This document shows, piece by piece, positions 1 through 9,126 of a DNA stretch of 64,000 nt (the stretch's first letter is position 1; each line of letters opens with the position of its first letter). The notes beneath the pieces were generated by a model. It ran no database searches. It was not told the DNA's origin and saw nothing but the letters and a program-made list of their open reading frames with translations. Both the position numbers and the translations under genes were made by a program. The stretch is from Bin55 sp965220235. GTDB lineage: Bacteria > Pseudomonadota > Gammaproteobacteria > Pseudomonadales > Azotimanducaceae. The stretch lies in contig OZ244815.1 of NCBI GenBank assembly GCA_965220235.1, forward strand, positions 62,001 to 126,000, given 5' to 3'.

Positions 1-1
1 A

Positions 2-130
2 AGGAATCAGCGATTAATCGACGGAAAGCCGGCTCCCGCGGACGCTCCGACCATCTTCGTCGGCGGCTCCGAGTCCTACGAAGCGAGATGTCGCAGATGC
101 CACGAAGTCCCAAAAACAGACTCGGATTAA
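2..130 (+). CDS. tdk: Thymidine kinase, C-terminal fragment cut by the window edge
   Basis: An open frame enters at base 2 and stops at TAA 128-130. The 42 visible residues read RLIDGKPAPAD then IFVGGSESYEARCRRC. This matches the C-terminal substrate-binding loop and zinc site of type II thymidine kinases (V/I-x-G-G-x-x-x-Y-x-x-x-C-x-x-C). The enzyme phosphorylates thymidine to dTMP in the salvage pathway. Only the end is present, so the ATPase domain cannot be checked. It converges on the formyltransferase gene with 55 bases between the stops. Confidence 0.75.
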   Translation, partial: RNQRLIDGKPAPADAPTIFVGGSESYEARCRRCHEVPKTDSD

Positions 131-185
131 GCCGAACAGGGCAACGCACAAACCACATGCCAGGCTTGTAGTCCTTCTCAGAAAC

Positions 186-1103
186 CTATTTCCCGAGTAC
201 GTCCCCAGTCTTTACACCGCCTGATTCGATGAATTCAGGCGCGTGGATTTTCCCAGCACCGTTCGGTCGGACGCGCAGCATCTGAATGCTGCCTCCCCCT
301 GCTGCTACCTCGATGCTGTCGTCGTGAATCGCAACCACTTTCCCAGGTTGAGCTTCGCCCGAACTTCCTCGGCAACTGTCAAAAACCTGCAGCTGTTCGC
401 CGTTTAGTAGCGTCCACGCTCCTGGCTGCGGATTGCAACCCCTTATGAGGTTGTAAACCTCCTCTACGGGTTTCGCCCAGTCGATCTTTGCTTCTTCCTC
501 GCGACACCATCCTTCATAGGATCCGGCGGTTGGGTCTTGCTCAACGCGTGGAGCGTTGCCGTTTCGCACCAGATCTACGGACTCTATCATGGCATCAACA
601 CCGAGTGGGTACAGGTGGTTGAAATAGACGCTGCCGAGCGTATCGTCTGGACCAATCGCTACTTCTCTTTGGAGCAAGATCGGACCTGTATCAAGCCCAT
701 CGTCCGGCCAAAAGATGCTCAACCCGGTGGTCTTTTCGCCAAAAATGATCGGCCAGTTTATGGAGCTTGGCCCCTTGTGCATGGGAAGTAGCGAAGGGTG
801 ATACTGAATCGTGCCGTGGGTTGGAATGTTCAGTACAGCCTCAGGCACGATTAGCGTAACGTAAGCCATCACGCATAGGTCTGGATTTAGTTCGCTTACT
901 TGCTCACGTACCGACTCGCGTCGAAACGACTTTGGTTGAAATACGGGCAGATTGTTCTCAACCGCACATTCCTTTAAGGGGTCTTGCGCTCCGCTGTCGC
1001 CGTCCGGTGCAGTAAATACTCCGACAACCTCTTCTCCGCGTTCCAAAAGCGCTTCCAGTACGGATCTTCCGAATGCCTGTTGGCCATTAACGATGATTCT
1101 CAC
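186..1103 (-). CDS. 10-formyltetrahydrofolate hydrolase-like formyltransferase family protein
   Basis: A 305-residue protein of the methionyl-tRNA formyltransferase fold. The N-terminal part resembles the hydrolase domain of eukaryotic 10-formyl-THF dehydrogenase (ALDH1L) more than Fmt: VVGVFTAPDGD near residue 25, YHPSLLPMHKGPSSINW near 100 with the catalytic His, and SIFWPDDGLDTGPILLQ near 130 with the catalytic Asp. A C-terminal formyltransferase-like domain follows (PGAWTLLNGEQ). There is no aldehyde dehydrogenase domain. It probably acts on a formyl-folate or transfers formyl to a small acceptor; the substrate is unknown. The start is GTG preceded by AGAGAG. A genuine fmt lies at 22.8 kb, so this is not the initiator-tRNA enzyme. 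Confidence 0.75.
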   Translation of the reverse strand: MRIIVNGQQAFGRSVLEALLERGEEVVGVFTAPDGDSGAQDPLKECAVENNLPVFQPKSFRRESVREQVSELNPDLCVMAYVTLIVPEAVLNIPTHGTIQYHPSLLPMHKGPSSINWPIIFGEKTTGLSIFWPDDGLDTGPILLQREVAIGPDDTLGSVYFNHLYPLGVDAMIESVDLVRNGNAPRVEQDPTAGSYEGWCREEEAKIDWAKPVEEVYNLIRGCNPQPGAWTLLNGEQLQVFDSCRGSSGEAQPGKVVAIHDDSIEVAAGGGSIQMLRVRPNGAGKIHAPEFIESGGVKTGDVLGK

Positions 1104-1190
1104 GATGTTCTCTCTATAGCTGTAAGTTTGGTTGAAGCTATTTTCCTGCCGACGTAATCACGTCACGGAAAACTCAGAATGTGCGTTTCC

Positions 1191-2033
1191 CTAGTTCTTA
1201 ATGCGTTCGATAATGCTCTGCAGCTGCTCGAGATTCCGGTATTGAATCCGTAGATATCCGCCGCCGCGTTTACCTCTTTGCGTTATGTTGACGCCTGCAC
1301 CCAGTGCATCTGACAGTTCTTCCTCAAGCCGCAGCGTATCCGGATTTGTTCGTTTCACGGGTTCAGATTTATTGTGACGACGGACGAGATTCTCGGTTTC
1401 CCTGACACTTAATCCGTTCTTAACCACTTTTCGAGCTGCGCTCGGTTGAGACTGCTCTGGCAAAGCGAGCAACGCACGTGCCGAACCTTCTTCTATTTCC
1501 CCATTACGCAATAAATCCTGTACTGACTCGTGAAGATTTAGTAACCGGATGGAGTTGCTGATTGTCGTCCGTGACTTGCCAACCGCGCTGGCTACTTCCT
1601 CCTGCGTGAAACCGTGCTCGTCCTGTAAACAACGAAGCGCGACGGCTGCGTCGTGCGGGTTCAGATCTTCGCGTTGTAGGTTTTCAACCAACGCCAGTAC
1701 CATCGCTTCACTGTCTGAGGCTTGTCGCTCCAAGATCGGCACGGTTTCGAGACCTGCAATTCGCGCCGCCTGCCAACGACGTTCTCCCATGATGATCTGA
1801 TAGCTACCGTCGTCGTCACGGCGAACCGTAATTGGTTGCATGACGCCTTGCTGCTTGATGGACTCCGCGAATGCGGCCAAGGAATCCTCATCCATGACCT
1901 TTCTAGGCTGATTCGGATTAGGTTTAACCTGGGAGATCGGGACTTCCTTCAGTCCTTCTTGTGCTTGTGAAGATTGACTTTGTGCAACTTCCCCCAGCAA
2001 TGCGTCAAGACCCTTTCCGAGCGGTTTTCGCAC
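1191..2033 (-). CDS. parB: Chromosome partitioning protein ParB
   Basis: ParB binds parS and loads as a CTP-dependent clamp to organise the origin region. I start it at GTG 2033, one base after the parA stop and with GAGGT just upstream; this gives 280 residues. The longer frame to 2150 would overlap parA by over 100 bases. Visible parts are the N-terminal ParA-interaction motif (LGKGLDALLGE), the ParB/Srx core with GERRWQAARIAG, the helix-turn-helix KSRTTISNSIRLLNL, and a C-terminal dimerisation region. It is the last gene of mnmG-rsmG-parA-parB. Two perfect target sites lie at 14.2 and 16.8 kb. Confidence 0.95.
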   Translation of the reverse strand: MRKPLGKGLDALLGEVAQSQSSQAQEGLKEVPISQVKPNPNQPRKVMDEDSLAAFAESIKQQGVMQPITVRRDDDGSYQIIMGERRWQAARIAGLETVPILERQASDSEAMVLALVENLQREDLNPHDAAVALRCLQDEHGFTQEEVASAVGKSRTTISNSIRLLNLHESVQDLLRNGEIEEGSARALLALPEQSQPSAARKVVKNGLSVRETENLVRRHNKSEPVKRTNPDTLRLEEELSDALGAGVNITQRGKRGGGYLRIQYRNLEQLQSIIERIKN

Positions 2034-2034
2034 G

Positions 2035-2820
2035 CTAACTACCTCGGCCCTGTGGTTCTCTGGCGTGGCGGCGAACAATCTCATTGGCAAGTGCTGTGTA
2101 GGCCGTCGAGCCTTTCGAGTTCGGTTCGTATAGCAGCACAGGTACGCCATGACTTGGGGCTTCGGCCAACCTTACATTTCTTGGAATCACTGTGCGGTAA
2201 ACGATCTCTGGAAAATGCTGAAAGAGTTGCCGAGACACTGCCTGGGTCAAACTCAAGCGCGGGTCGTACATCGTTCGCAAGAGTCCCTCAACGCGGAGAT
2301 CAGGGTTGCCCGCCGACCGAATGCGCTCCACGGTATTAAGCAATGACGTCAACCCCTCAAGCGGAAAGTATTCACATTGCAGCGGAACGAGCACACCAGT
2401 CGCACAGACAAATGCGTTGACTGTAAGAACATTCAAGGCTGGCGGACAGTCAATGATTGTATAGTCGTAGCTACGGTCGCACGCAGTCAATCGATTTCGT
2501 AATCGAACGGTACGATCTTCTGACGTCAAGAGGTCGGTTTCGACAGCTGTCAGATTTTCATCGCTGGGAATAACGTCCATCCCTGGAGGTCTCGTCTGAA
2601 CGACATCGTCGAACGGGCTGTCTTCCGCCAGCCAGTGGTATGCGGTTAGGGTGCCGTCGTCACGAATTGCGCCGCTCCCACTGCTCGCGTTGCCTTGCGG
2701 ATCCAAATCCACGAGTAAAACCGATTTTCTTACTCCCACAAGTGACGCCGCGAGGTTGATCGCTGTCGTCGTTTTGCCAACCCCGCCTTTCTGATTGGCG
2801 ACCGCGAGGATGTATGTCAT
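2035..2820 (-). CDS. parA: Chromosome partitioning ATPase ParA (Soj)
   Basis: A 261-residue deviant Walker ATPase that segregates ParB-parS complexes on the nucleoid. ATG 2820 overlaps the rsmG stop as ATGA, giving MTYILAVANQ; a longer frame to 2850 is less likely because it would extend 30 bases into rsmG. The deviant Walker A is KGGVGKTTT at about residues 11-19. DLDPQGNAS follows at about 40, and DYTIIDCPPAL near 110 is Walker B. Length is typical of chromosomal Soj/ParA. It is translationally coupled to rsmG on one side and parB on the other. Confidence 0.95.
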   Translation of the reverse strand: MTYILAVANQKGGVGKTTTAINLAASLVGVRKSVLLVDLDPQGNASSGSGAIRDDGTLTAYHWLAEDSPFDDVVQTRPPGMDVIPSDENLTAVETDLLTSEDRTVRLRNRLTACDRSYDYTIIDCPPALNVLTVNAFVCATGVLVPLQCEYFPLEGLTSLLNTVERIRSAGNPDLRVEGLLRTMYDPRLSLTQAVSRQLFQHFPEIVYRTVIPRNVRLAEAPSHGVPVLLYEPNSKGSTAYTALANEIVRRHAREPQGRGS

Positions 2821-3305
2821 GTCGCGGTCCGCCGCACGACAATAATCCATCCGATCCCTGCTGAACGATGAGATTCGACAGTCGCGTCGTTCAAGTTCTC
2901 CTCGTACGACGTCGTGGTTTGCAGTAAGAGGCGTCCTTTCTCATTCAGCAGGCCGCGACTCCAGGTCCAGACTTGATCAGGCTTCGCTACCGCACGCGCG
3001 GTAATCACGTCGTAGGAATTCAACGCTTCCCCAATATTGCGAATGTCTGCAGTTATTACATCAACGTTACTCAGCTTCAACGTCATCACAACGTGTCTAA
3101 GAAAGTCGCATTTCTTGTGATTACGTTCAACTAGTGTTACCGTAATGTGTGGATTTGCTACTGCAAGCGGCAAACCAGGAAATCCGCCTCCAGATCCAAT
3201 GTCTAGAAGCGAATGAGCGCTTCCTAGATGTGCTTGGAGCGCCAAGCTATCATCTAGATGTCGAGAGTGCAAATTTGCCAGATCGCGATCCGAAACCAAG
3301 CCCAC
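2817..3305 (-). CDS. rsmG: 16S rRNA (guanine527-N7)-methyltransferase RsmG
   Basis: SAM-dependent methyltransferase acting on G527 of 16S rRNA. The SAM motif LLDIGSGGGFPGLPLA and the RHLDDSLAL segment before it are typical. GTG 3305 gives only 162 residues, short for a family of about 200, and it removes the conserved helix. The frame stays open upstream and reads YLNLVRKWNKRVGLVS, the usual N-terminal motif, back into the mnmG 3' end. No ATG, GTG or TTG occurs there before the stop at 3440. The true start may be CTG 3392 or ATT 3395, both inside mnmG. The end overlaps parA by ATGA. Confidence 0.85.
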   Translation of the reverse strand: MGLVSDRDLANLHSRHLDDSLALQAHLGSAHSLLDIGSGGGFPGLPLAVANPHITVTLVERNHKKCDFLRHVVMTLKLSNVDVITADIRNIGEALNSYDVITARAVAKPDQVWTWSRGLLNEKGRLLLQTTTSYEENLNDATVESHRSAGIGWIIVVRRTAT

Positions 3306-3369
3306 CCGTTTATTCCACTTCCGAACTAAGTTCAGGTATTGTGTGAATGTTTCTCTGGCTGGTTCGCTG

Positions 3370-5253
3370 CTAGGCTGTTTTCCGGATTCCAGAATGTCGT
3401 TTCGCGTGTACCGATAGTAAAGATAGTGCCGCCGGTGTCATTCCTGGAATGCTAGCGGCTCTACCTAGCGTTGAAGGCCGTACATTTTCAAGCTTCTCTC
3501 GCAATTCGTTTGACAAGCCGTCTATTCCTGCGAAATCCATGTCACGAGGAAGCCTGACACCCATTTGCTCTCGCGAGCGTTCAATTGCCTGATCTTGCCG
3601 ACGTAGATATCCGTCGTACTTGACATCAATTAAGGCTTGCACCAAGAAGGTTTCGTCCGTATCCGAGAAAACTCCACTCGCAGTCAAATGCTCAGCTCTC
3701 ACACCGGGTCGTTTCGCAAAGTCAAGCAACGAAACATCCTTGGAAATGCCTTCTCCAGTCACGTTCGACAATTTATTTGCGAGGTCACTGTTTAAATGTA
3801 CGGTTGTACGTGAAAGCACACTGTTACACGCATCCAATCTGTCGCGACGCGCCGTGAAGACATTGAAACGATCTTCAGGGACGAGACCAAGTTCACGGCC
3901 GACCGGTGTCAGTCTCAGGTCCGCATTGTCTTGACGCAGCCGTAATCTATATTCCGCGCGGCTCGTGAACATGCGATACGGTTCGTTAGCACCCATCGTC
4001 GTGAGATCATCAATCAGTACCCCGATATACGCTTCATGACGTTGAGGTACCCAAGCTGTTTGACCTGCAACCTTCCTCGCAGCGTTTAGACCCGCGACCA
4101 GCCCTTGGGCGGCCGCTTCTTCATAGCCCGTCGTCCCATTGATCTGACCCGCAAAAAACAGATTTTCAATGTTCTTTGTCTCAAGTGATGGCATCAACCC
4201 GCGAGGGTCAAAGAAGTCATATTCGATCGCATAGCCTGGTCGAGTGATATGCGCGTTCTCGAAACCACGAATGGTCCGCACGGCTTCGTGCTGGACATCG
4301 AATGGAAGGCTCGTAGAAATGCCGTTCGGGTACAGCTCTGTGGTCTGGAGTCCTTCGGGTTCAACGAAGATTTGATGTTGGTCACGCTCAGCGAAACGCA
4401 CGACTTTATCCTCGATTGACGGACAGTACCGCGGTCCTACGCCTTCGATTTCGCCGGTGTACATTGGCGATTGGTCCAACGCACGGCGAATGATTTCGTG
4501 TGTCTCTGCGTTAGTATGGGTGATATGGCAAGAGACCTGCTGCGGATGCATATCGTGGCTACCTAGAAACGACATAAACGGTCGGGGTTCGTCCCCAGGT
4601 TGCGCTTCTAGCTCGCTGAAATCAACCGTACTGCCATCAATTCGCGGCGGTGTACCGGTCTTGAGTCGTCCCGCCGCAAGTGGCAGTGTCCGAAGTTTTT
4701 CGGATAACTCAAGAGAGGCGGGATCTCCCGCGCGGCCACCCGAATGCTGTTGCTTGCCAACGAATATCCGCCCACCGAGAAACGTCCCAGTGGTCAGGAC
4801 AACGGCAGCGCCCTCAATTTCCGTTCCCAGGCGCGTCGTGACGCTGACGATCCGACCTGCCTTCAACGTCAAATCTACCATCGTGTCTTGATACACGGTT
4901 AGATTCGATTGGTGCTCGACTACCTGGCGTATCGCATTGCGATACAGGACACGGTCCGCCTGCGCGCGAGTTGCCCGTACAGCCGGCCCTTTGCTGTTGT
5001 TAAGCGTCCGGAAATGAATGCCTGCTTGGTCTGCTGCGATGGCCATGGCGCCGCCAAGTGCATCGATCTCGCGGACAAGATGACTCTTGCCGATCCCACC
5101 AATAGCGGGATTACAAGACATTTGCCCAATGGTCTCGATCGCTTGCGTTAGCAACAGCGTGGACGCACCGACTCTGGCCGACGCCAAAGCGGCCTCCACG
5201 CCAGCATGTCCACCGCCGATGACAATCACATCGAACGCGGTGGGATACTTCAT
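3370..5253 (-). CDS. mnmG: tRNA uridine-5-carboxymethylaminomethyl modification enzyme MnmG (GidA)
   Basis: Full-length 627-residue FAD enzyme that works with MnmE to place cmnm5/nm5 at wobble U34 of tRNA. The N-terminal dinucleotide fold is VIVIGGGHAGVEAA. Family signatures are MSCNPAIGGIGKSHLVRE, LNNSKGPAVRATRAQ, TGTFLGGRIFVG and GQINGTTGYEEAAAQG. The C-terminal helical domain ends LSVHAKRHSG, as in the family. It heads the mnmG-rsmG-parA-parB run. mnmE lies just upstream, separated by an inserted Sel1-repeat gene. Confidence 0.97.
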   Translation of the reverse strand: MKYPTAFDVIVIGGGHAGVEAALASARVGASTLLLTQAIETIGQMSCNPAIGGIGKSHLVREIDALGGAMAIAADQAGIHFRTLNNSKGPAVRATRAQADRVLYRNAIRQVVEHQSNLTVYQDTMVDLTLKAGRIVSVTTRLGTEIEGAAVVLTTGTFLGGRIFVGKQQHSGGRAGDPASLELSEKLRTLPLAAGRLKTGTPPRIDGSTVDFSELEAQPGDEPRPFMSFLGSHDMHPQQVSCHITHTNAETHEIIRRALDQSPMYTGEIEGVGPRYCPSIEDKVVRFAERDQHQIFVEPEGLQTTELYPNGISTSLPFDVQHEAVRTIRGFENAHITRPGYAIEYDFFDPRGLMPSLETKNIENLFFAGQINGTTGYEEAAAQGLVAGLNAARKVAGQTAWVPQRHEAYIGVLIDDLTTMGANEPYRMFTSRAEYRLRLRQDNADLRLTPVGRELGLVPEDRFNVFTARRDRLDACNSVLSRTTVHLNSDLANKLSNVTGEGISKDVSLLDFAKRPGVRAEHLTASGVFSDTDETFLVQALIDVKYDGYLRRQDQAIERSREQMGVRLPRDMDFAGIDGLSNELREKLENVRPSTLGRAASIPGMTPAALSLLSVHAKRHSGIRKTA

Positions 5254-5304
5254 CTAAGGAAGGGTAGTTCCTCCCAGGCTAGACGGACGTAAGAACATTC
5301 CATC

Positions 5305-5895
5305 TTATAAGGCAAATGCCGAGCTCGCATGTTCATCCCAAGCTGACTGAATCGGCTTGGTGTACGCATATTTCGAGTCGTAATCGCACGAAAGTTGAGC
5401 AAGGTTAGACCCTAGTGGCGCTTTCATTCGGCAAGTGACTGCCGCCTCACCGCTTCCATAGCGCTGCGTGAAAGATGCCACGGCACGTTCAACTGCCGCA
5501 TGATTCTCTTCCGGCACTTGTGCCAACGCACGTTCATAGATTCCACTGTAACTTGCGCTAGATGGTTTCGACGCCGCAGTGCCGAGCCATGCAAGTCCCC
5601 GCAACGGGTTCCTCTCGACCGACCCTAATCCTTTGAAGTAAATCTGGCCGAGACGGACTTGAGCATCCTTAAACCCCCACTCAGCCGCCAACTGCAAATA
5701 CGGGACTGCCGCTTCGTAGTCTTTAGCCTTGTAGAGCTTTGTACCTTCTTCGTTGGCTTTGTGACCGGCCATCGACGATACGTCCGAATCATCCTGTGCG
5801 AACACTGACATCATGCAGAAACTCGCCACAACTACGGCCGCAATTCGCGCCAGAGACCTTATGGTCGATTTGCCGTCGCTATCTATCGCTTTCAT
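5305..5895 (-). CDS. Secreted Sel1-like repeat protein, paralogue of the gene at 17 kb
   Basis: A 196-residue exported protein of unknown function. ATG 5895 has AAGGGG at a good distance upstream; in-frame codons to 5943 would only lengthen the leader. A signal peptide (LARIAAVVVASFCMMSVFA) is followed by acidic QDDSDVSS. Residues of about 65-110 are Sel1/TPR-like helices (KDYEAAVPYLQLAAEWGFKD, then GQIYFKGLGSVERNPLRGLA). The C-terminal part has two cysteines (TCRMK, LSCDYD) that could form a disulphide. The same helices and the two-Cys tail recur in the gene at 16999-17784. It interrupts the usual mnmE-mnmG adjacency. Confidence 0.8.
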   Translation of the reverse strand: MKAIDSDGKSTIRSLARIAAVVVASFCMMSVFAQDDSDVSSMAGHKANEEGTKLYKAKDYEAAVPYLQLAAEWGFKDAQVRLGQIYFKGLGSVERNPLRGLAWLGTAASKPSSASYSGIYERALAQVPEENHAAVERAVASFTQRYGSGEAAVTCRMKAPLGSNLAQLSCDYDSKYAYTKPIQSAWDEHASSAFAL

Positions 5896-6059
5896 AACCA
5901 TCCCCTTAGAGATCGCAACTACGTTCATGCGGTTGCATACCACAGGTATTGCTAGTCAGCCCCCGCAAACACAGTCGTCAATGAATAAGTTTAGAGATTT
6001 TTTACAAATTTCAATGACGTGTCGTGATGAGATTGCCCTGCAGTGTCTTTTGCACGACG

Positions 6060-7370
6060 TTATTTTCCGATGCAAAATGTCGCAAATATCTCGCCTAGCA
6101 GGTCATCGGTGGTTGTCACACCAACAATTTCGCCAAGGCAGTCATGGGCAACGCGCAAGTTTTCTGCAACTAATTCCCCTTCCCGAGCTGACAACTCTCT
6201 CGCGGCATTGAGTAAAGCACTCTGCGTTCGTTTCAATGACGCGATATGTCTTGGCCGACCCGCAAACGCATCGCTCCCCGTACGAAATCCCGCAACCCTC
6301 TTGAGTCCCTCACGAAGTTCCGCCAAACCGGCACCGGTTAAGGCACAAGTACGAAACGACTCCTCACCCAAGATACCTGGGCTTGATCCAGTGAGGTCGC
6401 ATTTGTTTCGGACGAGTAGTGTTTTATCTCGATATTCCTCTGGGGGTGCGGCGTTCTCGTCGGCGTCTTCGACGACCCAAAGGACACAGTCCGCTTTCTC
6501 TAACGCAGCTTCCGCGCGTTTCATGCCGAGTACTTCGATGGGATCCTCACTAGAACGTAGTCCTGCAGTATCGGTCAATCTAACCGGCAAGCCATCAACC
6601 GATAGTTCGCCGTGCAATGTGTCCCGTGTGGTACCTGCAGTCGATGTCACGATCGCGCGGTCCTCACCAAGCAGCTGATTCAGCAGACTAGACTTTCCTA
6701 CATTTGGATCGCCTGCGATCGCTACATCAAGACCGATCTGCATCGTGAGTCCTGCAGTTGAACGTTCAATGAGCTCCTTAACTAGCTCTTCCATCGCCGC
6801 TAGTTGGTCCTGCTGTTCTCGGTCTCCCAGAAAGTCAATTTCTTCTTCCGCGAAGTCGATCGCACTCTCAATGTAAATTCGAAGTGTCAACACGCTCTGA
6901 TCCAGCTCACGCACTCGGCGCGAAAACTCACCTGAAAGAGATCGGGTTGCCGCTCGTGCCGCCTCCGCACTGGCACTCGCGATCAGGTCGGCTACAGCTT
7001 CTGCTTGAGCAAGATCTAGTTTGTCATTTCGAAACGCTCGCTCGGTAAATTCGCCAGGATTGGCTAGCCTCACGTTCTGTTCCAATATGTAACTAACGAC
7101 GCGATCGAGTGCAATCGGTGAACCGTGACCCTGCAGTTCAAGGACATCTTCACCAGTGTAAGAGCGTGGGGCTGGAAAATAAAGCGCGATCCCGGAGTCG
7201 AGGATCTCACCTTCCGTCACACGAAAATCAGCGTGACTTGCGATTCGGGGCGACGGTACATATCCGAGCAGTGCTTGTGCTACATCCCGACAGGCCGGTC
7301 CGGATACGCGCACGATCCCAATCCCGCCCCGACCCGGTGGTGTTGCTACGGCACAAATCGTCTCGCTCAT
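6060..7370 (-). CDS. mnmE: tRNA modification GTPase MnmE (TrmE)
   Basis: A 436-residue GTPase and partner of MnmG in wobble-uridine modification. The N-terminal tetrahydrofolate-binding domain starts MSETICAVATPPGRGGIGIV. The G domain has G1 GDPNVGKSSLLN, G2 TAGTTRDT, G3 DTAG and G4 NKCD. The C terminus is the FCIGK signature with the conserved Cys. The start is 19 bases after the yidC stop, so it belongs to the rpmH-rnpA-yidD-yidC-mnmE series. Confidence 0.97.
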   Translation of the reverse strand: MSETICAVATPPGRGGIGIVRVSGPACRDVAQALLGYVPSPRIASHADFRVTEGEILDSGIALYFPAPRSYTGEDVLELQGHGSPIALDRVVSYILEQNVRLANPGEFTERAFRNDKLDLAQAEAVADLIASASAEAARAATRSLSGEFSRRVRELDQSVLTLRIYIESAIDFAEEEIDFLGDREQQDQLAAMEELVKELIERSTAGLTMQIGLDVAIAGDPNVGKSSLLNQLLGEDRAIVTSTAGTTRDTLHGELSVDGLPVRLTDTAGLRSSEDPIEVLGMKRAEAALEKADCVLWVVEDADENAAPPEEYRDKTLLVRNKCDLTGSSPGILGEESFRTCALTGAGLAELREGLKRVAGFRTGSDAFAGRPRHIASLKRTQSALLNAARELSAREGELVAENLRVAHDCLGEIVGVTTTDDLLGEIFATFCIGK

Positions 7371-7389
7371 ACGAGCGCTTCACTTGAGG

Positions 7390-9126
7390 CTATTTTGGTG
7401 CGACGGTCTTGCTTGAAGCCGATGCACTCTCGACGCGTTTGGTGACGTAATACTGTTGCGCGTACGACAGGACGTTGTTCATTAGCCAGTACAGCACCAA
7501 TCCTGCAGGGAAGAAGACAAACAGAATCGTGAAGAGAATCGGCATGAGCTTCATCATTTTCTGTTGCATCGGATCTGGCATCGGCGGGTTCAGCATTTGC
7601 ATCAATAACATCGATGCACCCATCAAAATCGGCAACACAAAGTACGGATCCATGATCGACAGGTCTTGAATCCAGAGAAAAAACGGAGCCTGGCGTAATT
7701 CGACGCTCTCGTAGAGGACCCAATATAGCGCTAAGAAAACGGGCATCTGTGCAAGCATGGGCAAGCAGCCTGTCATCGGGTTGACCTTCTCTTTGCGGTA
7801 CAGAGCCATGACTTCTTGGCTCAGCCGTTGCCGGTCACCACCAAATCGCTCTTGAATACGCTTGATCTGCGGTGAAACGGTGCGCATCCGAGCCATGGAC
7901 TTGTAGCTCATCGCAGATAACGGGTATAGAAGCAACTTCACGACGATCGTGAGAAGGATGATCGCCACCCCCCAATTGCCAACTAACCCGTGAGCGAACT
8001 CGAGTACGTAAAACAGTGGTACTGACAGGAACCACAGAATGCCATAGTCGACCGTCAGTTCTAAGTTGTCGGCGATCGCGTCTAAGGTGCGCTGTGTCTT
8101 TGGTCCTGAATAAAAGCGGAGGGCAAATTCGCCTGTCTCGCCAGGATAGACCACATTTTCCGGGCCGGTGAGTCCGAAACGGTACTTCCCGGCTGAGTCC
8201 CGCATTCCGTAGTAGAGATAGTTGGCGTTGTCGTTAACGACCCACGTAGATAGGAAATAGTGCTGTAGGATCGCGATCCACCCACCGTCTACTTCCTCTC
8301 GGAACCGCTCTTCATCCACATCGTCGAACCCGATTTTTTCGTATCGAGTCTCGTTCGTTGTTAATGCAGCTCCCAGATACGGCCGCGGCCCCAGGAATGT
8401 CGTCGTCTCTCCGCGTCGACCGTCGTGGGTCAGCTGTGCGAATAGATTCGCAACAAAAGGTTCTGTTGACCTATTCTCGACTTCGTGAACGACATCAACT
8501 AAATACTGCTGCGGATCGATTTTGAAGATCTTTCTTACGGTGACCTCGCCACCATCAACCGACCGAGTAGTGGTCAGCACAATATCCTGCGGCAGGTCAA
8601 CGATTTCATAGTTTAGTTGTGGTACGGAATAGCGCGGTTTTGTTGGAGATCCATCGAAGCCGTCTTCCCCGAGCAACCCGCTTTGCGCAATGTATGTGCG
8701 ATTTGAGTTCTTTTGCAGGAGAGTAGTAGGTACATCGGGATACTCCAGTGAAATCGGATGCTCGAGCAATTCCACAAGCCGGATGTCACCGGCGACGGGA
8801 TCGATTTTCAGTCTCATCAGCGGCGTACCGACGCTTATGAGGTCTCCCTCGCGACTTATCTGTTGCGCACTTGACTGTTCAGCCTGACTGCGTCGAACCA
8901 GAGACGCGTCCGGCACATCTCCCGATTCCGCCGCGATCGCGGGCACCTCATCCCCAACCGAATCCGTAGTGAACGGATCGTCTGTCTCAACTACTAGCGG
9001 TGCCTCGTCCGACGAAGCGGGAGGTGTTGCGCCACCGTAGTCCTCTGTCCACTGCATGACAAGCAAATACGCACAGATACCTAATCCGAGCAGCAAGCCA
9101 TAACGGAGAATTTCCTGAATATTCAA
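7390..9126 (-). CDS. yidC: Membrane protein insertase YidC
   Basis: Inner-membrane insertase for Sec-dependent and Sec-independent proteins. I start at TTG 9126, which overlaps the yidD stop as TTGA and gives the standard YidC N terminus (L/M)NIQEILRYGLLLGLG; the longer frame to 9168 adds 14 basic residues not seen in the family. The product is 578 residues. TM1 is followed by a large periplasmic beta-domain (about 60-350) and the conserved C-terminal membrane region, including NWGVAIILLTIVVKLLLYPL, KVNPMTGCLPMLAQMPVFLALYWVL in two parts, and a final TM segment. The C-terminal tail is short. Confidence 0.95.
   Translation of the reverse strand: MNIQEILRYGLLLGLGICAYLLVMQWTEDYGGATPPASSDEAPLVVETDDPFTTDSVGDEVPAIAAESGDVPDASLVRRSQAEQSSAQQISREGDLISVGTPLMRLKIDPVAGDIRLVELLEHPISLEYPDVPTTLLQKNSNRTYIAQSGLLGEDGFDGSPTKPRYSVPQLNYEIVDLPQDIVLTTTRSVDGGEVTVRKIFKIDPQQYLVDVVHEVENRSTEPFVANLFAQLTHDGRRGETTTFLGPRPYLGAALTTNETRYEKIGFDDVDEERFREEVDGGWIAILQHYFLSTWVVNDNANYLYYGMRDSAGKYRFGLTGPENVVYPGETGEFALRFYSGPKTQRTLDAIADNLELTVDYGILWFLSVPLFYVLEFAHGLVGNWGVAIILLTIVVKLLLYPLSAMSYKSMARMRTVSPQIKRIQERFGGDRQRLSQEVMALYRKEKVNPMTGCLPMLAQMPVFLALYWVLYESVELRQAPFFLWIQDLSIMDPYFVLPILMGASMLLMQMLNPPMPDPMQQKMMKLMPILFTILFVFFPAGLVLYWLMNNVLSYAQQYYVTKRVESASASSKTVAPK

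Noticed and set aside
537..791. Open frame of 84 codons on the plus strand
   Set aside because: It lies wholly inside the formyltransferase gene on the other strand and has no recognisable motif or ribosome-binding site.
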